From contig CAMUMG010000009.1 of assembly GCA_947089905.1 (NCBI GenBank), forward strand, positions 1-64,000: 64,000 bases of DNA, in the 5' to 3' direction. The stretch is from an uncultured Lachnospiraceae bacterium. Its GTDB lineage: Bacteria > Bacillota > Clostridia > Lachnospirales > Lachnospiraceae. The translations under genes were made by a program, and so were the position numbers. This document shows positions 1-8,759 of this stretch, one piece after another; position 1 is the stretch's first letter, and each line of letters opens with the position of its first letter. The notes below the pieces were generated by a model. The model ran no database searches and had not been told where the DNA came from. It saw only the letters and a list, made by a program, of their open reading frames with translations.

Positions 1-5
1 GTTGC

Positions 6-54
6 GGAAGAAACTTTCGTTTCTTCCTAACCAAACAGCCTAGGCTGTTTGGTT
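6..54 (-). terminator. Tandem perfect hairpins downstream of glgP
   Basis: Two perfect inverted repeats lie side by side just after the glgP stop. Bases 29-54 form a 26-bp perfect palindrome centred on CTAG, with arms AACCAAACAGCCT/AGGCTGTTTGGTT. Bases 6-27 form a 9-bp stem (GGAAGAAAC/GTTTCTTCC) with a 4-base loop. In the leftward direction no long T tract follows either stem, so termination is likely but not typical. They could equally be mRNA-stabilising structures or belong to a gene outside the window. Confidence 0.5.
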
Positions 55-91
55 AAAACGATTTTGAAATTTTTGGGTTAAAATGCTCTAG

Positions 92-2437
92 CTATACACG
101 CCAAATCTCCTCGGCATAATCACGAATTGTTCTATCAGATGAGAACTTTCCTGCATTTGCCGTATTAATAAAACATTTCTTCCGAAAAGCATAGGTATCA
201 GAATAATCCTTATTTACTGCCAGTTTTGCTTCCACATAAGGAAGAAAATCTAAAAGCAGATAATAGTGATCCGGTTTATGCCAGCTTGCACCCTCTAAAA
301 TTGAGGTATACAATTCTTTAAACATTCCCGTTCCCTCATCATCAAAGGTTCCGTCTACTAACGTATCCAAAACCTTTTTGATTCTCGGATTTTCCTGATA
401 AAGTTCCTTCGGATCATATGTCTTACTAATCTTTTCAATTTCTTCTACCCTTGCACCAAAAATATAATTATTCTCTTCTCCTGCCTCGGCAACAATTTCT
501 ACATTTGCACCATCATAAGTTCCAAGGGTAACTGCACCATTTAACATAAACTTCATATTGCCTGTTCCAGAAGCTTCTGTTCCTGCGGTAGAAATTTGTT
601 CAGAAACATCGGCTGCTGGCATCAATTTTTCTGCATAAGAAACATTGTAATTGTGTACAAAAACTACCTTTAATTTATCTTTTACTTCTTCATCAGATTC
701 AATTAGTTTTGCAATTTCATTGATAAATTTAATAATTGCTTTTGCCCTTAAATATCCTGGTGCTGCTTTTGCACCAAAAATAAATACGGTTGGATTGAAC
801 TCTTTGATTCTTCCGTCCTTTAGACCAAAATAAATGTCTAAAATGGAGAAAGCATTTAAAAGTTGTCTTTTATATTCATGCAGTCTTTTTACCTGAATAT
901 CAAAAATAAAATCTGGATTGATTGTTATACCTTCCTGCTGTAAAATATAATCTGCTAACTGCTGTTTTTTAATCTTTTTAATATCATCAAATTGTTTTAA
1001 TATTGTATTATCATCTTGATATTTCTCTAAATTTTTCAAGTTATCTAAATTTGTAATCCAGCTATTTCCAATTTTATCTGTAATAAATCCTGCCAGTTCC
1101 ATATTAGAAAGGGCAAGCCATCTGCGCTGTGTAATTCCATTTGTCTTATTATTAAACCGTTCAGGATATACTTGATACCACTCTTTTAATGCGTCATTCT
1201 TTAAAATTTCTGTATGAAGCTGTGCTACACCATTTGTAGAATGACTTGCATAGATTGCAAGTCTTGCCATATGAATCAGACCATTATCAATAATATTGTA
1301 TTGTTTTAATTCCTCTTCTTTTACTTTGCCTAATCCCTTTAATTCCTTTACCATTGCCTTTTGTATCATAACTATATACTTGTAAACATTTGGAATTACT
1401 GCCTTAAAAAGATTAATTCCCCATTTTTCTAATGCTTCTGCCATAATTGTATGATTTGTATAGGCAAAGGTTTCTTTTGCAATCTTTAATGCTCTTGCAA
1501 AGGTCATTCCTTCATTTTCCATCATAAGACGAATAAATTCTGGAATTGCAACTACAGGATGTGTGTCATTTAACTGAACTGCATATTCGCCAGAAAAATA
1601 ATTAAAATCATTTCCATGTCTTTTTTTGTAGGTACGGATAATATCCTGAATCGTTGCACTCGCAAAGAAATACTGCTGTTTTAAACGAAGCTTTTTACCT
1701 GCATCTGTTGTATCATTTGGATAAAGCACACTACAGATAGCATCTGCATTTATTCTATCTTTTGCTGCTTTATCATACTGTTGATCATTAAAAAGTTCAA
1801 AATTAAAATGGATTAATGGTTCTGCTTGCCATAGACGTAAAACATTAATTTTAGAACCGCCATATCCTATTACTGGACAGTCATATGGAACTGCATAAAC
1901 AGATTGACCTTTAAAATCGATTTGAACTCGTTCTTCCTGTCTTCGTACACTCCAAGGATCTCCCCATGCAGTCCAGTCATCTGCAGTTTCTCTTTGAAAT
2001 CCGTTCTCAAAATATTGTTTAAACAGACCAAACTTATAGCGAATTCCATATCCATTAAGAGTAATTCCAATCGTTGCTCCAGAGTCTAAAAAGCAAGCGG
2101 CAAGTCTTCCTAATCCTCCATTGCCAAGAGCAGCATCCTCTACTTCTTCAAATACTCGGATATCAATTCCATTTTCACTCATTAATTCTGTGAATTGGTT
2201 AAACAGCCCCAGACTAAGTAAGTTGTTATACACCATACGACCAATTAAAAATTCTGCTGACAGATAACAAACTTTTTTCTGCTTGCTCTCTAGTGCATTT
2301 TTAGAAAAATCCGAATCAATCTCTGCCATAGCTGCCTTAGAAACTGCATGATACAATTCAATAGTAGAGGCATCTTTTATGGATTTTCCATAGTTCAATT
2401 CTAATATTGTACTTACATTTGACTTAAAATTGTTCAT
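92..2437 (-). CDS. glgP: Glycogen/maltodextrin phosphorylase
   Basis: Glycogen phosphorylase (EC 2.4.1.1, GT35) releases glucose-1-phosphate from the non-reducing ends of glycogen or maltodextrin in the cytoplasm, using pyridoxal phosphate. The PLP lysine lies in the conserved GTGNMK motif around residue 630, followed by the usual FMLNGAVTLGT and DGANVEI segments; the VKRLHEYKRQ motif is also present. The reading frame extends 14 codons upstream into malQ, but the ATG at 2437 has a good AGGAG ribosome site about 8 bases ahead and gives 781 residues, a normal family length. It follows malQ by 11 bases, so the two form one operon for alpha-glucan breakdown, probably controlled by the divergent LacI-type regulator. 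It appears intact. Confidence 0.96.
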   Translation of the reverse strand: MNNFKSNVSTILELNYGKSIKDASTIELYHAVSKAAMAEIDSDFSKNALESKQKKVCYLSAEFLIGRMVYNNLLSLGLFNQFTELMSENGIDIRVFEEVEDAALGNGGLGRLAACFLDSGATIGITLNGYGIRYKFGLFKQYFENGFQRETADDWTAWGDPWSVRRQEERVQIDFKGQSVYAVPYDCPVIGYGGSKINVLRLWQAEPLIHFNFELFNDQQYDKAAKDRINADAICSVLYPNDTTDAGKKLRLKQQYFFASATIQDIIRTYKKRHGNDFNYFSGEYAVQLNDTHPVVAIPEFIRLMMENEGMTFARALKIAKETFAYTNHTIMAEALEKWGINLFKAVIPNVYKYIVMIQKAMVKELKGLGKVKEEELKQYNIIDNGLIHMARLAIYASHSTNGVAQLHTEILKNDALKEWYQVYPERFNNKTNGITQRRWLALSNMELAGFITDKIGNSWITNLDNLKNLEKYQDDNTILKQFDDIKKIKKQQLADYILQQEGITINPDFIFDIQVKRLHEYKRQLLNAFSILDIYFGLKDGRIKEFNPTVFIFGAKAAPGYLRAKAIIKFINEIAKLIESDEEVKDKLKVVFVHNYNVSYAEKLMPAADVSEQISTAGTEASGTGNMKFMLNGAVTLGTYDGANVEIVAEAGEENNYIFGARVEEIEKISKTYDPKELYQENPRIKKVLDTLVDGTFDDEGTGMFKELYTSILEGASWHKPDHYYLLLDFLPYVEAKLAVNKDYSDTYAFRKKCFINTANAGKFSSDRTIRDYAEEIWRV

Positions 2438-2448
2438 TTGACTTTCTC

Positions 2449-3981
2449 CTATTTCTTTTTTGTTTTTTCTTTGTGACACCCCAGTCTATCATAAATTTTG
2501 CATAAATTCCAGTAATATGTTGTATCAATCTGTTCATATTGACTGTCTGTCATTCTCCATCTCCAATTACATCCAACAGTAGACGGAAAATTTGTTCTTG
2601 CCAAATTATCCAATTTGAGCAAATCCTGCATCTGTATAATAACAACATTTGCGATACAAGAAAATAGGCTCCGAATAACACTATCTGGTAATTCCTTTGT
2701 CTTTTTCACTCCATAGTAATCTCTGATAAACTTCTTTTGTTTTTTTGTTCTGCCATTTAAATAACCTACTAACGTTTCATTATCATGAGTTCCAATATAT
2801 GCAATGATATTATTAGAACTGTAATTACTTGGAAGATAAGGACTATCTTCTGGTCCATCTAAACCAAACTGAATAATCTTCATTCCTGGAAATCCAGTCT
2901 TTTGGATTAAGTCTATAACAGGCTTTGTCAGCACTCCAAGATCTTCTGCAATAATTCCAGAATCTCCAATCGAGTCTGAAATTATCTTTGTCAGTTTCTC
3001 TCCGGGTCCTTTTTTCCACTCACCACCAACTGCAGTTGGACATTCTGCTGGTATCGACCAATAATTTACAATTCCAATAAAATGGTCAATTCGAATAATA
3101 TCATAAAATTCAGCATTTGCCCTCATGCGTTCTTTCCACCAAACAAAATCACTCTTTTCGATTGCTTCCCAGTCATAGATTGGATTGCCCCAACGCTGTC
3201 CGGTAGCAGAAAAAATATCTGGTGGTACTCCTGCAATATTTACTTCCTCTCGATTGATATCCAGTTGAAAATACTCACTGTGTACCCACACATCTGAACT
3301 ATCCATAGCAACATAAAGGGGAATATCCCCAATAATTTTAATTCCCTGTTCATTTGCATATGTCTTTAGTCTCATCCACTGTTCTCTAAACTTAAACTGA
3401 CAAAATTTCCAAAATTCAATTTCATCTGCCAACTTTTCTTGATATTCTTTTACTCTTTCTGGGCGATGAAAACGGATTTCTTCTTCCCACTCTTGCCAAG
3501 ACTTATTTTCAAAAGTTCCTTTGATAGACATATACAAACTATAATCTTCAAGCCAATACTTTGTATTCAGTAAAAAGGTTTGATATTTTTTTGTATCTTT
3601 ATGTGTACTTCGTTCAAACGCTTTTCTTAATACCTTAAAGCGATTATGATAAATTACTGCATAATCAATATCATTTTCCACTTCACCCCAATCATAAGCT
3701 TCTATCTCCTGATTCGTTAAAAGCCCTTCTTGTACTAAGGTATCCAAATCAATAAAATACGGATTACCTGCAAAAGCGGAAAAGGATTGATAAGGACTAT
3801 CCCCAAAACTGGTAGGTCCAATCGGAAGTACTTGCCAATAACTAAATCCATTCTTTTTTACAAAATCCACAAATTCATACGCATGACGTCCTAATGTGCC
3901 TATTCCATAATTTCCCGGAAGGCTACTGACTGGCATTAAAATTCCTGCCCCTCTATTGAGTTGTTTTGATTTTTTCTTCAT
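2449..3981 (-). CDS. malQ: 4-alpha-glucanotransferase (amylomaltase, GH77)
   Basis: MalQ transfers segments of alpha-1,4-glucan between chains (EC 2.4.1.25), converting short maltooligosaccharides to glucose plus longer chains that phosphorylase can attack. The protein shows the N-terminal SSLPG(N)YGIG signature, the nucleophile aspartate in RIDHF (about residue 300), the acid/base glutamate in AEDLG (about 347) and the third acidic residue in THDNET (about 400). Length of 510 residues is typical. A GTG lies one codon upstream, but the ATG at 3981 is better placed after AAGGAAG. It is the promoter-proximal gene of the malQ-glgP operon and is preceded by a LacI-type operator. Confidence 0.96.
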   Translation of the reverse strand: MKKKSKQLNRGAGILMPVSSLPGNYGIGTLGRHAYEFVDFVKKNGFSYWQVLPIGPTSFGDSPYQSFSAFAGNPYFIDLDTLVQEGLLTNQEIEAYDWGEVENDIDYAVIYHNRFKVLRKAFERSTHKDTKKYQTFLLNTKYWLEDYSLYMSIKGTFENKSWQEWEEEIRFHRPERVKEYQEKLADEIEFWKFCQFKFREQWMRLKTYANEQGIKIIGDIPLYVAMDSSDVWVHSEYFQLDINREEVNIAGVPPDIFSATGQRWGNPIYDWEAIEKSDFVWWKERMRANAEFYDIIRIDHFIGIVNYWSIPAECPTAVGGEWKKGPGEKLTKIISDSIGDSGIIAEDLGVLTKPVIDLIQKTGFPGMKIIQFGLDGPEDSPYLPSNYSSNNIIAYIGTHDNETLVGYLNGRTKKQKKFIRDYYGVKKTKELPDSVIRSLFSCIANVVIIQMQDLLKLDNLARTNFPSTVGCNWRWRMTDSQYEQIDTTYYWNLCKIYDRLGCHKEKTKKK

Positions 3982-4004
3982 CACGAGCCACTTCCTTAGT
4001 TATT

Positions 4005-4020
4005 TTCGAAAACTTTCGAA
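4005..4020. promoter_or_regulatory. Probable LacI-family operator before malQ
   Basis: A 16-bp perfect inverted repeat TTCGAAA-AC-TTTCGAA has 7-base arms around a 2-base centre. It lies 24 bases upstream of the malQ start and just downstream of the predicted -10 box, where a repressor would block initiation or clearance. The divergently encoded LacI protein is the obvious candidate binder; that link is inference. Confidence 0.7.
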
Positions 4021-4031
4021 CTGTTAAGTTG

Positions 4032-4060
4032 ATAATAGCATATTATACGACTAATGTCAA
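4032..4060 (-). promoter_or_regulatory. malQ-glgP promoter
   Basis: Reading leftward there is a perfect -35 TTGACA (4055-4060), a 17-base spacer and a -10 TATTAT (4032-4037). The operator palindrome begins about 11 bases downstream of the -10. Confidence 0.75.
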
Positions 4061-4200
4061 TACCTCTTTTGAAACTAATTGTGTAATTTTATCTCCATAT
4101 ATAATATTGTTTCCAATTGTTTTGTTGAATATCACAAAAACATAAGAAAAAATCACTAAAAATTCTGCATCATATTGTAAAATGAAATTAAAAACAAACG

Positions 4201-4229
4201 TTGAAAATCTATTGTTTTAGGATTATACT
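4201..4229 (+). promoter_or_regulatory. Promoter of the LacI-type regulator
   Basis: TTGAAA (4201-4206), a 17-base spacer and TATACT (4224-4229) precede the regulator start by about 33 bases, giving a short leader with the ribosome site GGGAGGG. I see no second copy of the TTCGAAA palindrome here. Confidence 0.7.
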
Positions 4230-4262
4230 AGAACAATGAGATTACATTCTTGGGAGGGCCTT

Positions 4263-5258
4263 ATGGCAACAATTAAAGATATTGCACAACGACTAGGAGT
4301 TGCTGTAAGCACTGTATCAAAGGGTTTAAATGGAGCAAGTGATATTAGTGCTGAAATGAGGCAGCTTGTTCTGGACACAGCAGTTGAAATGGGATATGCG
4401 TCAAAAAAGATACGTTCAAAGGGAAATCGTAAGGTTTGTATTTTAATCGAAAACATGGATTATGAAAATATCGATCAATTCGGTTATGAAATTGTTATGG
4501 GATTCAAAATATATGCTGCTAGAAGGAATTGGGAGGTTTCAGTGATTCCCTCAAATCTAAATATGCAGACTGCTGAAAAATATGACACTTATATGTTAAA
4601 GAATGGATTCTGTGGAGCATTTCTGCTCGGTTTTTCTCTCCATGATGATTGGATTAAACAATTAAATAAAACAACTGTTCCTACTGTTTTATTAGACAAT
4701 TATATCGCTGGTAACCCTCATGTAGGTTATGTTGGAACAGATAGTTTTGAAGGAATTTCTCTTTCGGTAAAACATTTAGTAGAGCTTGGGCACAAAAAAA
4801 TTGCATTTTTAAATGGCTCAAAAAATTCTATGGTTTCTGAAGAACGTCTACAAGCTTTTCTTCAAAGTATGACAGAAAATGGGCTAACTCCTGATGAAAA
4901 ATTGATGGAGTATGGCTATTACGTGCCTGATTGTGCAAAATATCATGTCCCTGGATTTCTTGAACACGGTGCAACCTCTATTATTTGTGCCAGCGATCTG
5001 ATCGCCTCTGGTGTAATTACAGAACTTATCAAACGAGGTATTCGAGTTCCTGAAGATGTCAGCGTAATCGGTTACGACGATCTTCCAATTGCAAAACAAC
5101 TGAGTCCCCCTTTGACTACAATTCGTCAAGATCGAGTCGATCTTGGAAGAAGTGCCTTTTTGCTGTTAGATGGTCTAGTTCATAACATCACTATCAGCAA
5201 GCTGCTTTTACGTGCCAAATTTATTAAACGTGGATCAACAAAAGAACCGACGGAATAA
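4263..5258 (+). CDS. LacI-family transcriptional regulator
   Basis: A 331-residue LacI/GalR repressor. Residues 1-50 are the classic helix-turn-helix and hinge (ATIKDIAQRLGVAVSTVSK), followed by a periplasmic-binding-protein-like effector domain with the usual DNYIAGN, VKHLVELGHKKIAFL and SVIGYDDLPIA segments and the C-terminal TTIRQD segment. The frame is open 9 codons further upstream, but ATG at 4263 follows GGGAGGG with ideal spacing and begins exactly at the family N-terminus. It is divergent from malQ-glgP, so the most economical role is control of that operon in response to a maltodextrin-related sugar. The effector is not determined by the sequence. A terminator overlaps its stop codon. 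Confidence 0.93.
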   Translation: MATIKDIAQRLGVAVSTVSKGLNGASDISAEMRQLVLDTAVEMGYASKKIRSKGNRKVCILIENMDYENIDQFGYEIVMGFKIYAARRNWEVSVIPSNLNMQTAEKYDTYMLKNGFCGAFLLGFSLHDDWIKQLNKTTVPTVLLDNYIAGNPHVGYVGTDSFEGISLSVKHLVELGHKKIAFLNGSKNSMVSEERLQAFLQSMTENGLTPDEKLMEYGYYVPDCAKYHVPGFLEHGATSIICASDLIASGVITELIKRGIRVPEDVSVIGYDDLPIAKQLSPPLTTIRQDRVDLGRSAFLLLDGLVHNITISKLLLRAKFIKRGSTKEPTE

Positions 5259-5275
5259 ATCCGTGCGGTTCTTTT
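5240..5275. terminator. Bidirectional terminator between lacI-type gene and metG
   Basis: The stem AAAAGAACCG...CGGTTCTTTT, with an inner CGG/CCG extension, is flanked by A and T tracts on both sides. It can serve both the rightward regulator and the leftward metG. It overlaps the regulator stop codon. Confidence 0.8.
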
Positions 5276-5298
5276 ACTAAATACTATTATTGTAATTT

Positions 5299-7290
5299 CT
5301 AACAGATCTCTGCTCCAGACGGCATATCATTTTCTGGTGTCATTAAGGCAAGTTTTCCGTTTTCATCTTCTGCACATAATAACATCCCCTCAGAAACAAC
5401 CCCCGCAAGCGTTGCAGGTTTTAAATTTACAAGTACCATCACTTTCTTTCCAACCATATCTTCTGGTTTATACCATGCCTTAATTCCAGATACAATCTGT
5501 TTTACTTCCGAGCCAATCTTTACTTTAGAGCAAAGTAATTTCTTTGACTTTTTCACCTCTTCACAGGCAATAATCTCTCCGACCTGAAATTGAAGTTTTG
5601 AAAAATCTTCATATGTTATTTCAGGCTTTCGTTCCAAATTAGTTTCTGTTTCTTTCTGCTCTTCTATTTTTTCTTTTATTTTTTCCTCACTCTTTTCCTT
5701 TACCTGTTCTAATATCTTTTTTGGATCTAAGCGAATAAATAAAGCCTCTAGATTTTCTGCCACTTTTGTTCCAGATACAAATTTTCCGAATTCATGAAGT
5801 TCGTCTACTGTTCGTGCTTTACTATTCATCTGTGATAAAATTTTTTCAGAAGTTTCTGGCATAAATGGAGCAAGTAAAGAAGCTCCAATACAAATTCCCT
5901 CTGTCAGATTATAAAGTACCTGTGCAAGACGAGGTCTTAAACTCTCTTCTTTCGCAAGCTTCCAAGGCATTGTTTCATCAATATACTTATTGCATCTTTT
6001 AAACAGAGCAAAAATTTCTGTAATTGCATCGGCAACTTTAAGCTGTTCTATTTTTTCTACTGCCCTTTGTGCCGCCTGCTCTGCTATTAAAATCAATTCC
6101 TCATCTATTTCTTCTTTAACTCCTGTCTGTTCTACAATTCCACCAAAATATTGATTTGACATGGAAATTGTTCTCTTTACAAGATTCCCCAAAGTATTTG
6201 CAAGATCGGAGTTAAACCGTTCTGTCATAAGCTCCCAGCTAATAATACCATCATTTTCAAATGGCATTTCATGTAGTACAAAATATCGTACAGCATCCAC
6301 ACCAAATAATTCTACCAATTTATCTGCATAAATCACATTGCCGCGGGATTTACTCATCTTTACTCCCTCTGCTTCCTTCGAAGAACTGTCTGTCTGAAGC
6401 AGCCATGGATGCCCAAAAATCTGTTTTGGAAGCGGCAAATCTAATGCCATTAACATAATTGGCCAGTAAATCGTGTGAAATCTTAAAATATCCTTTCCGA
6501 TCAAGTGTAAATCGGCAGGCCAAAACGTTTTAAACTGTTCAGTGGAATTACTATCACAGTCATATCCAATACCAGTAATATAATTACTTAAAGCATCAAT
6601 CCAAACATAGATTACATGTTTTTCATCAAAATCTACAGGAATTCCCCACTGAAATGAAGTACGAGATACACATAAATCCTGAAGTCCCGGCAACAAAAAG
6701 TTGTTCATCATTTCATTTTTTCTTGATTCTGGCTGAATAAATTCAGGATGTGTATTGATATGATCAATCAGTTTTTGTGCATATTTACTCATTTTAAAGA
6801 AATATGCCTCTTCTTTAGCTGGTACACACTCTCTTCCGCAGTCTGGACATTTACCATCGACTAATTGAGAGGAAGTAAAAAAGGATTCACAAGGTGTACA
6901 ATACATTCCCTCATAATAGCCCTTATAAATATCTCCTTGTTCATACAGTCGTTTAAAAATCTTTTGTACCTGTTTTTCATGATCGGGATCTGTAGTTCGA
7001 ATAAACTTATCATAAGAGGTATTCATCAGATCCCAAATAGATTTAATCTGTTCTGCTACACGATCTACATATTCCTTTGGAGTAATATTAGCTTCTGCTG
7101 CCTTTAATTCAATCTTTTGACCATGTTCGTCTGTTCCAGTCTGAAAAAAAACCTCATATCCCTCTAACCTTTTAAATCTTGCAATACTGTCTGCCAGTAC
7201 AATTTCATAGGTATTCCCGATATGTGGCTTTCCAGAGGTATAAGCAATCGCGGTAGTAATATAATATGGCTTTTTGCAATTCTTAGACAT
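5299..7290 (-). CDS. metG: Methionyl-tRNA synthetase with C-terminal tRNA-binding domain
   Basis: Class I aminoacyl-tRNA synthetase charging tRNA-Met (EC 6.1.1.10). The HIGH signature is PHIGN near residue 22 and the KMSKS signature is KMSKSRGN near residue 300. A zinc-knuckle insertion carries CTPC and CPDCG cysteines. After the anticodon-binding domain comes a low-complexity Lys/Glu linker and a C-terminal EMAPII-like OB domain (FQVGEI...EGMLLCAE), the dimerising tRNA-binding domain of bacterial MetG. The start at 7290 follows GAGAGG; the frame is open 8 codons upstream but without a ribosome site. Length is 663 residues. The gene sits directly behind a T-box leader, so expression probably responds to uncharged tRNA-Met. 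Confidence 0.96.
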   Translation of the reverse strand: MSKNCKKPYYITTAIAYTSGKPHIGNTYEIVLADSIARFKRLEGYEVFFQTGTDEHGQKIELKAAEANITPKEYVDRVAEQIKSIWDLMNTSYDKFIRTTDPDHEKQVQKIFKRLYEQGDIYKGYYEGMYCTPCESFFTSSQLVDGKCPDCGRECVPAKEEAYFFKMSKYAQKLIDHINTHPEFIQPESRKNEMMNNFLLPGLQDLCVSRTSFQWGIPVDFDEKHVIYVWIDALSNYITGIGYDCDSNSTEQFKTFWPADLHLIGKDILRFHTIYWPIMLMALDLPLPKQIFGHPWLLQTDSSSKEAEGVKMSKSRGNVIYADKLVELFGVDAVRYFVLHEMPFENDGIISWELMTERFNSDLANTLGNLVKRTISMSNQYFGGIVEQTGVKEEIDEELILIAEQAAQRAVEKIEQLKVADAITEIFALFKRCNKYIDETMPWKLAKEESLRPRLAQVLYNLTEGICIGASLLAPFMPETSEKILSQMNSKARTVDELHEFGKFVSGTKVAENLEALFIRLDPKKILEQVKEKSEEKIKEKIEEQKETETNLERKPEITYEDFSKLQFQVGEIIACEEVKKSKKLLCSKVKIGSEVKQIVSGIKAWYKPEDMVGKKVMVLVNLKPATLAGVVSEGMLLCAEDENGKLALMTPENDMPSGAEIC

Positions 7291-7323
7291 TTCATTTCCT
7301 CTCTTTCTTTTCATTTTTGTGGT

Positions 7324-7575
7324 AAAAAAAAGAACTCGTCTATTAAAGACGAGATCTCTCGCAATACCACTTTAACTCTACTCAACTGCCTTCACAGTGT
7401 TGCAGATAACGGCTGCTCTCCGTCATGACCTAAATAATTTCGTTCAGCCATGCAGCTCCAAGACCATGTTCAGCAGCTTCTCTCATGATCCGATTTCAGC
7501 AAAGGTTAATTCCTTTCGGTTCTCTCTGTGATGTTTTCACTGCCTACTCTTCTCTTCTATGCCTTTTTCTATAAA
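7324..7575 (-). promoter_or_regulatory. T-box leader of metG
   Basis: On the leftward strand the leader contains the T-box core AAGTGGTATTGCG (7360-7372), a variant of the consensus AGGGTGGNACCGCG. A terminator hairpin follows immediately: stem CTCGTC/GACGAG (7335-7353), extended by GA/TC, then a run of Ts (7324-7331). About 200 bases of structured sequence lie upstream, with AGAGAG and GAAC-like segments typical of Stem I. Several ATG triplets (for example 7465-7467) could be the methionine specifier; I did not fold it to choose. T-boxes raise expression of synthetase genes when the cognate tRNA is uncharged. Confidence 0.88.
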
Positions 7576-7731
7576 GTTGATTTCAAGTATAACACGAATT
7601 ATTCTGTTTGTCAAAGTGAAATTGACTTGTCCTAGATTTTGGAGGTTTCTATTACAATTTACTTTACCAAAACTTTTGCTTATGTTATTATAAAATTATA
7701 GATTCTTGAGAAAGAAAAGAGATAAAAAGTG

Positions 7732-8614
7732 ATGGAAAAAGAATTTTTAATGAAACCAAAGATTGATTTTGCTTTTAAAGAAATTATGGCAGAAGAACAA
7801 GTACGTATCGGATTTCTTTCTGCTGTACTAAAACTAAATCCAAAAGACATTAAAGAAACCAGAATCTTGAACACAAATCTTAGAAAAGAACACGAAAACG
7901 ATAAACAAGGTATCCTAGATGTTCGAGTTCTCTTAAACAACCAAACCGAAATTGACATTGAAATCCAACTATCTGAATTAAGAGTATGGGCAGACCGTTC
8001 TTTATTCTATCTATCCAAGATGTACGTAGAACAAATTCAAGCAGGACAAGACTATGATGCTTTTAAGAAATGTGTGAGTATTAGTATTTTAGACTTTAAA
8101 CTACTTTCAGATACCGAATCATTCTATTCCTGCTTCCATTTAAGAGAAGATACCCGTCATACCCCTTTATACTGACAAGATGGAGTTTCATGTCATCGAA
8201 CTGCCAAAACTTCCACAAACCATAGAAGAAAACAATAATGTGTTGTTATTATGGGCAAAATTTTTAGATGCAGAGAGAAAGGAGGAATTCGATGTGATAG
8301 CAAAGCAGGATTCTTATATTCAAAGTGCATATAAGCAGTTACAAGTGATTAGTCAGGATAGGGAGAAACGTTTGGAATATGAAGCAAGAGAGAAAGCCAT
8401 TCGAGATTATAACCAGTTGATGAAAGAGGCAAAACAACAGGGAAAGGAAGAAGGTAGAGAAGAAGGAATTAAAGCCTTGATTTTAGATAATTTAGAGGAT
8501 GGAAAAACAGAGATACAGATTCTTGGAAAACTAGAACGAAGATTTTCTTTAAACTCTACAGAAGCTAAACGATATTTTGATCAATGTATAAAAATTAATA
8601 GTATAATGATATGA
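7732..8614 (+). pseudogene. Rpn/PD-(D/E)XK transposase-like nuclease, frameshifted
   Basis: Two adjacent frames together make one Rpn-family (PDDEXK-type recombination-promoting nuclease/putative transposase) protein of about 290 residues. The first part (7732-8175) has the family N-terminus MKPKIDFAFKEI and the nuclease core ILDVRVLL...EIDIEIQ. The second (about 8170-8614) carries MEFHVIELPKLP and a Lys/Glu-rich C-terminal region. They are joined at about 8168: the expected LYTDKMEF needs TTATATACTGAC, but the sequence reads TTATACTGAC, so one TA unit of a TATA repeat is missing and a TGA follows. Such genes are multicopy and often decayed. Residual activity would need frameshifting. Confidence 0.8.
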
Positions 8615-8656
8615 TTTTTTTGTAATCACTACGATCATAACCGCAGTATTCAGGAC

Positions 8657-8685
8657 TTGCAGTTTTTTTCAGAATCCTCTATAAT
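8657..8685 (+). promoter_or_regulatory. Promoter of S1-domain gene
   Basis: TTGCAG (8657-8662), 17-base spacer, TATAAT (8680-8685), about 75 bases before the start codon. Confidence 0.75.
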
Positions 8686-8759
8686 AGAAACAGTTTCTGC
8701 ATCAAAGTATTTAGCAGGATATAAATAAGAACTATAATCGAGAGAAAAGAGGCATTGTT

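Noticed and set aside
8180..8614. Separate 144-residue gene
   Set aside because: It is the continuation of the Rpn-family protein in another frame, with a precise 2-base loss at the join and no ribosome site of its own.
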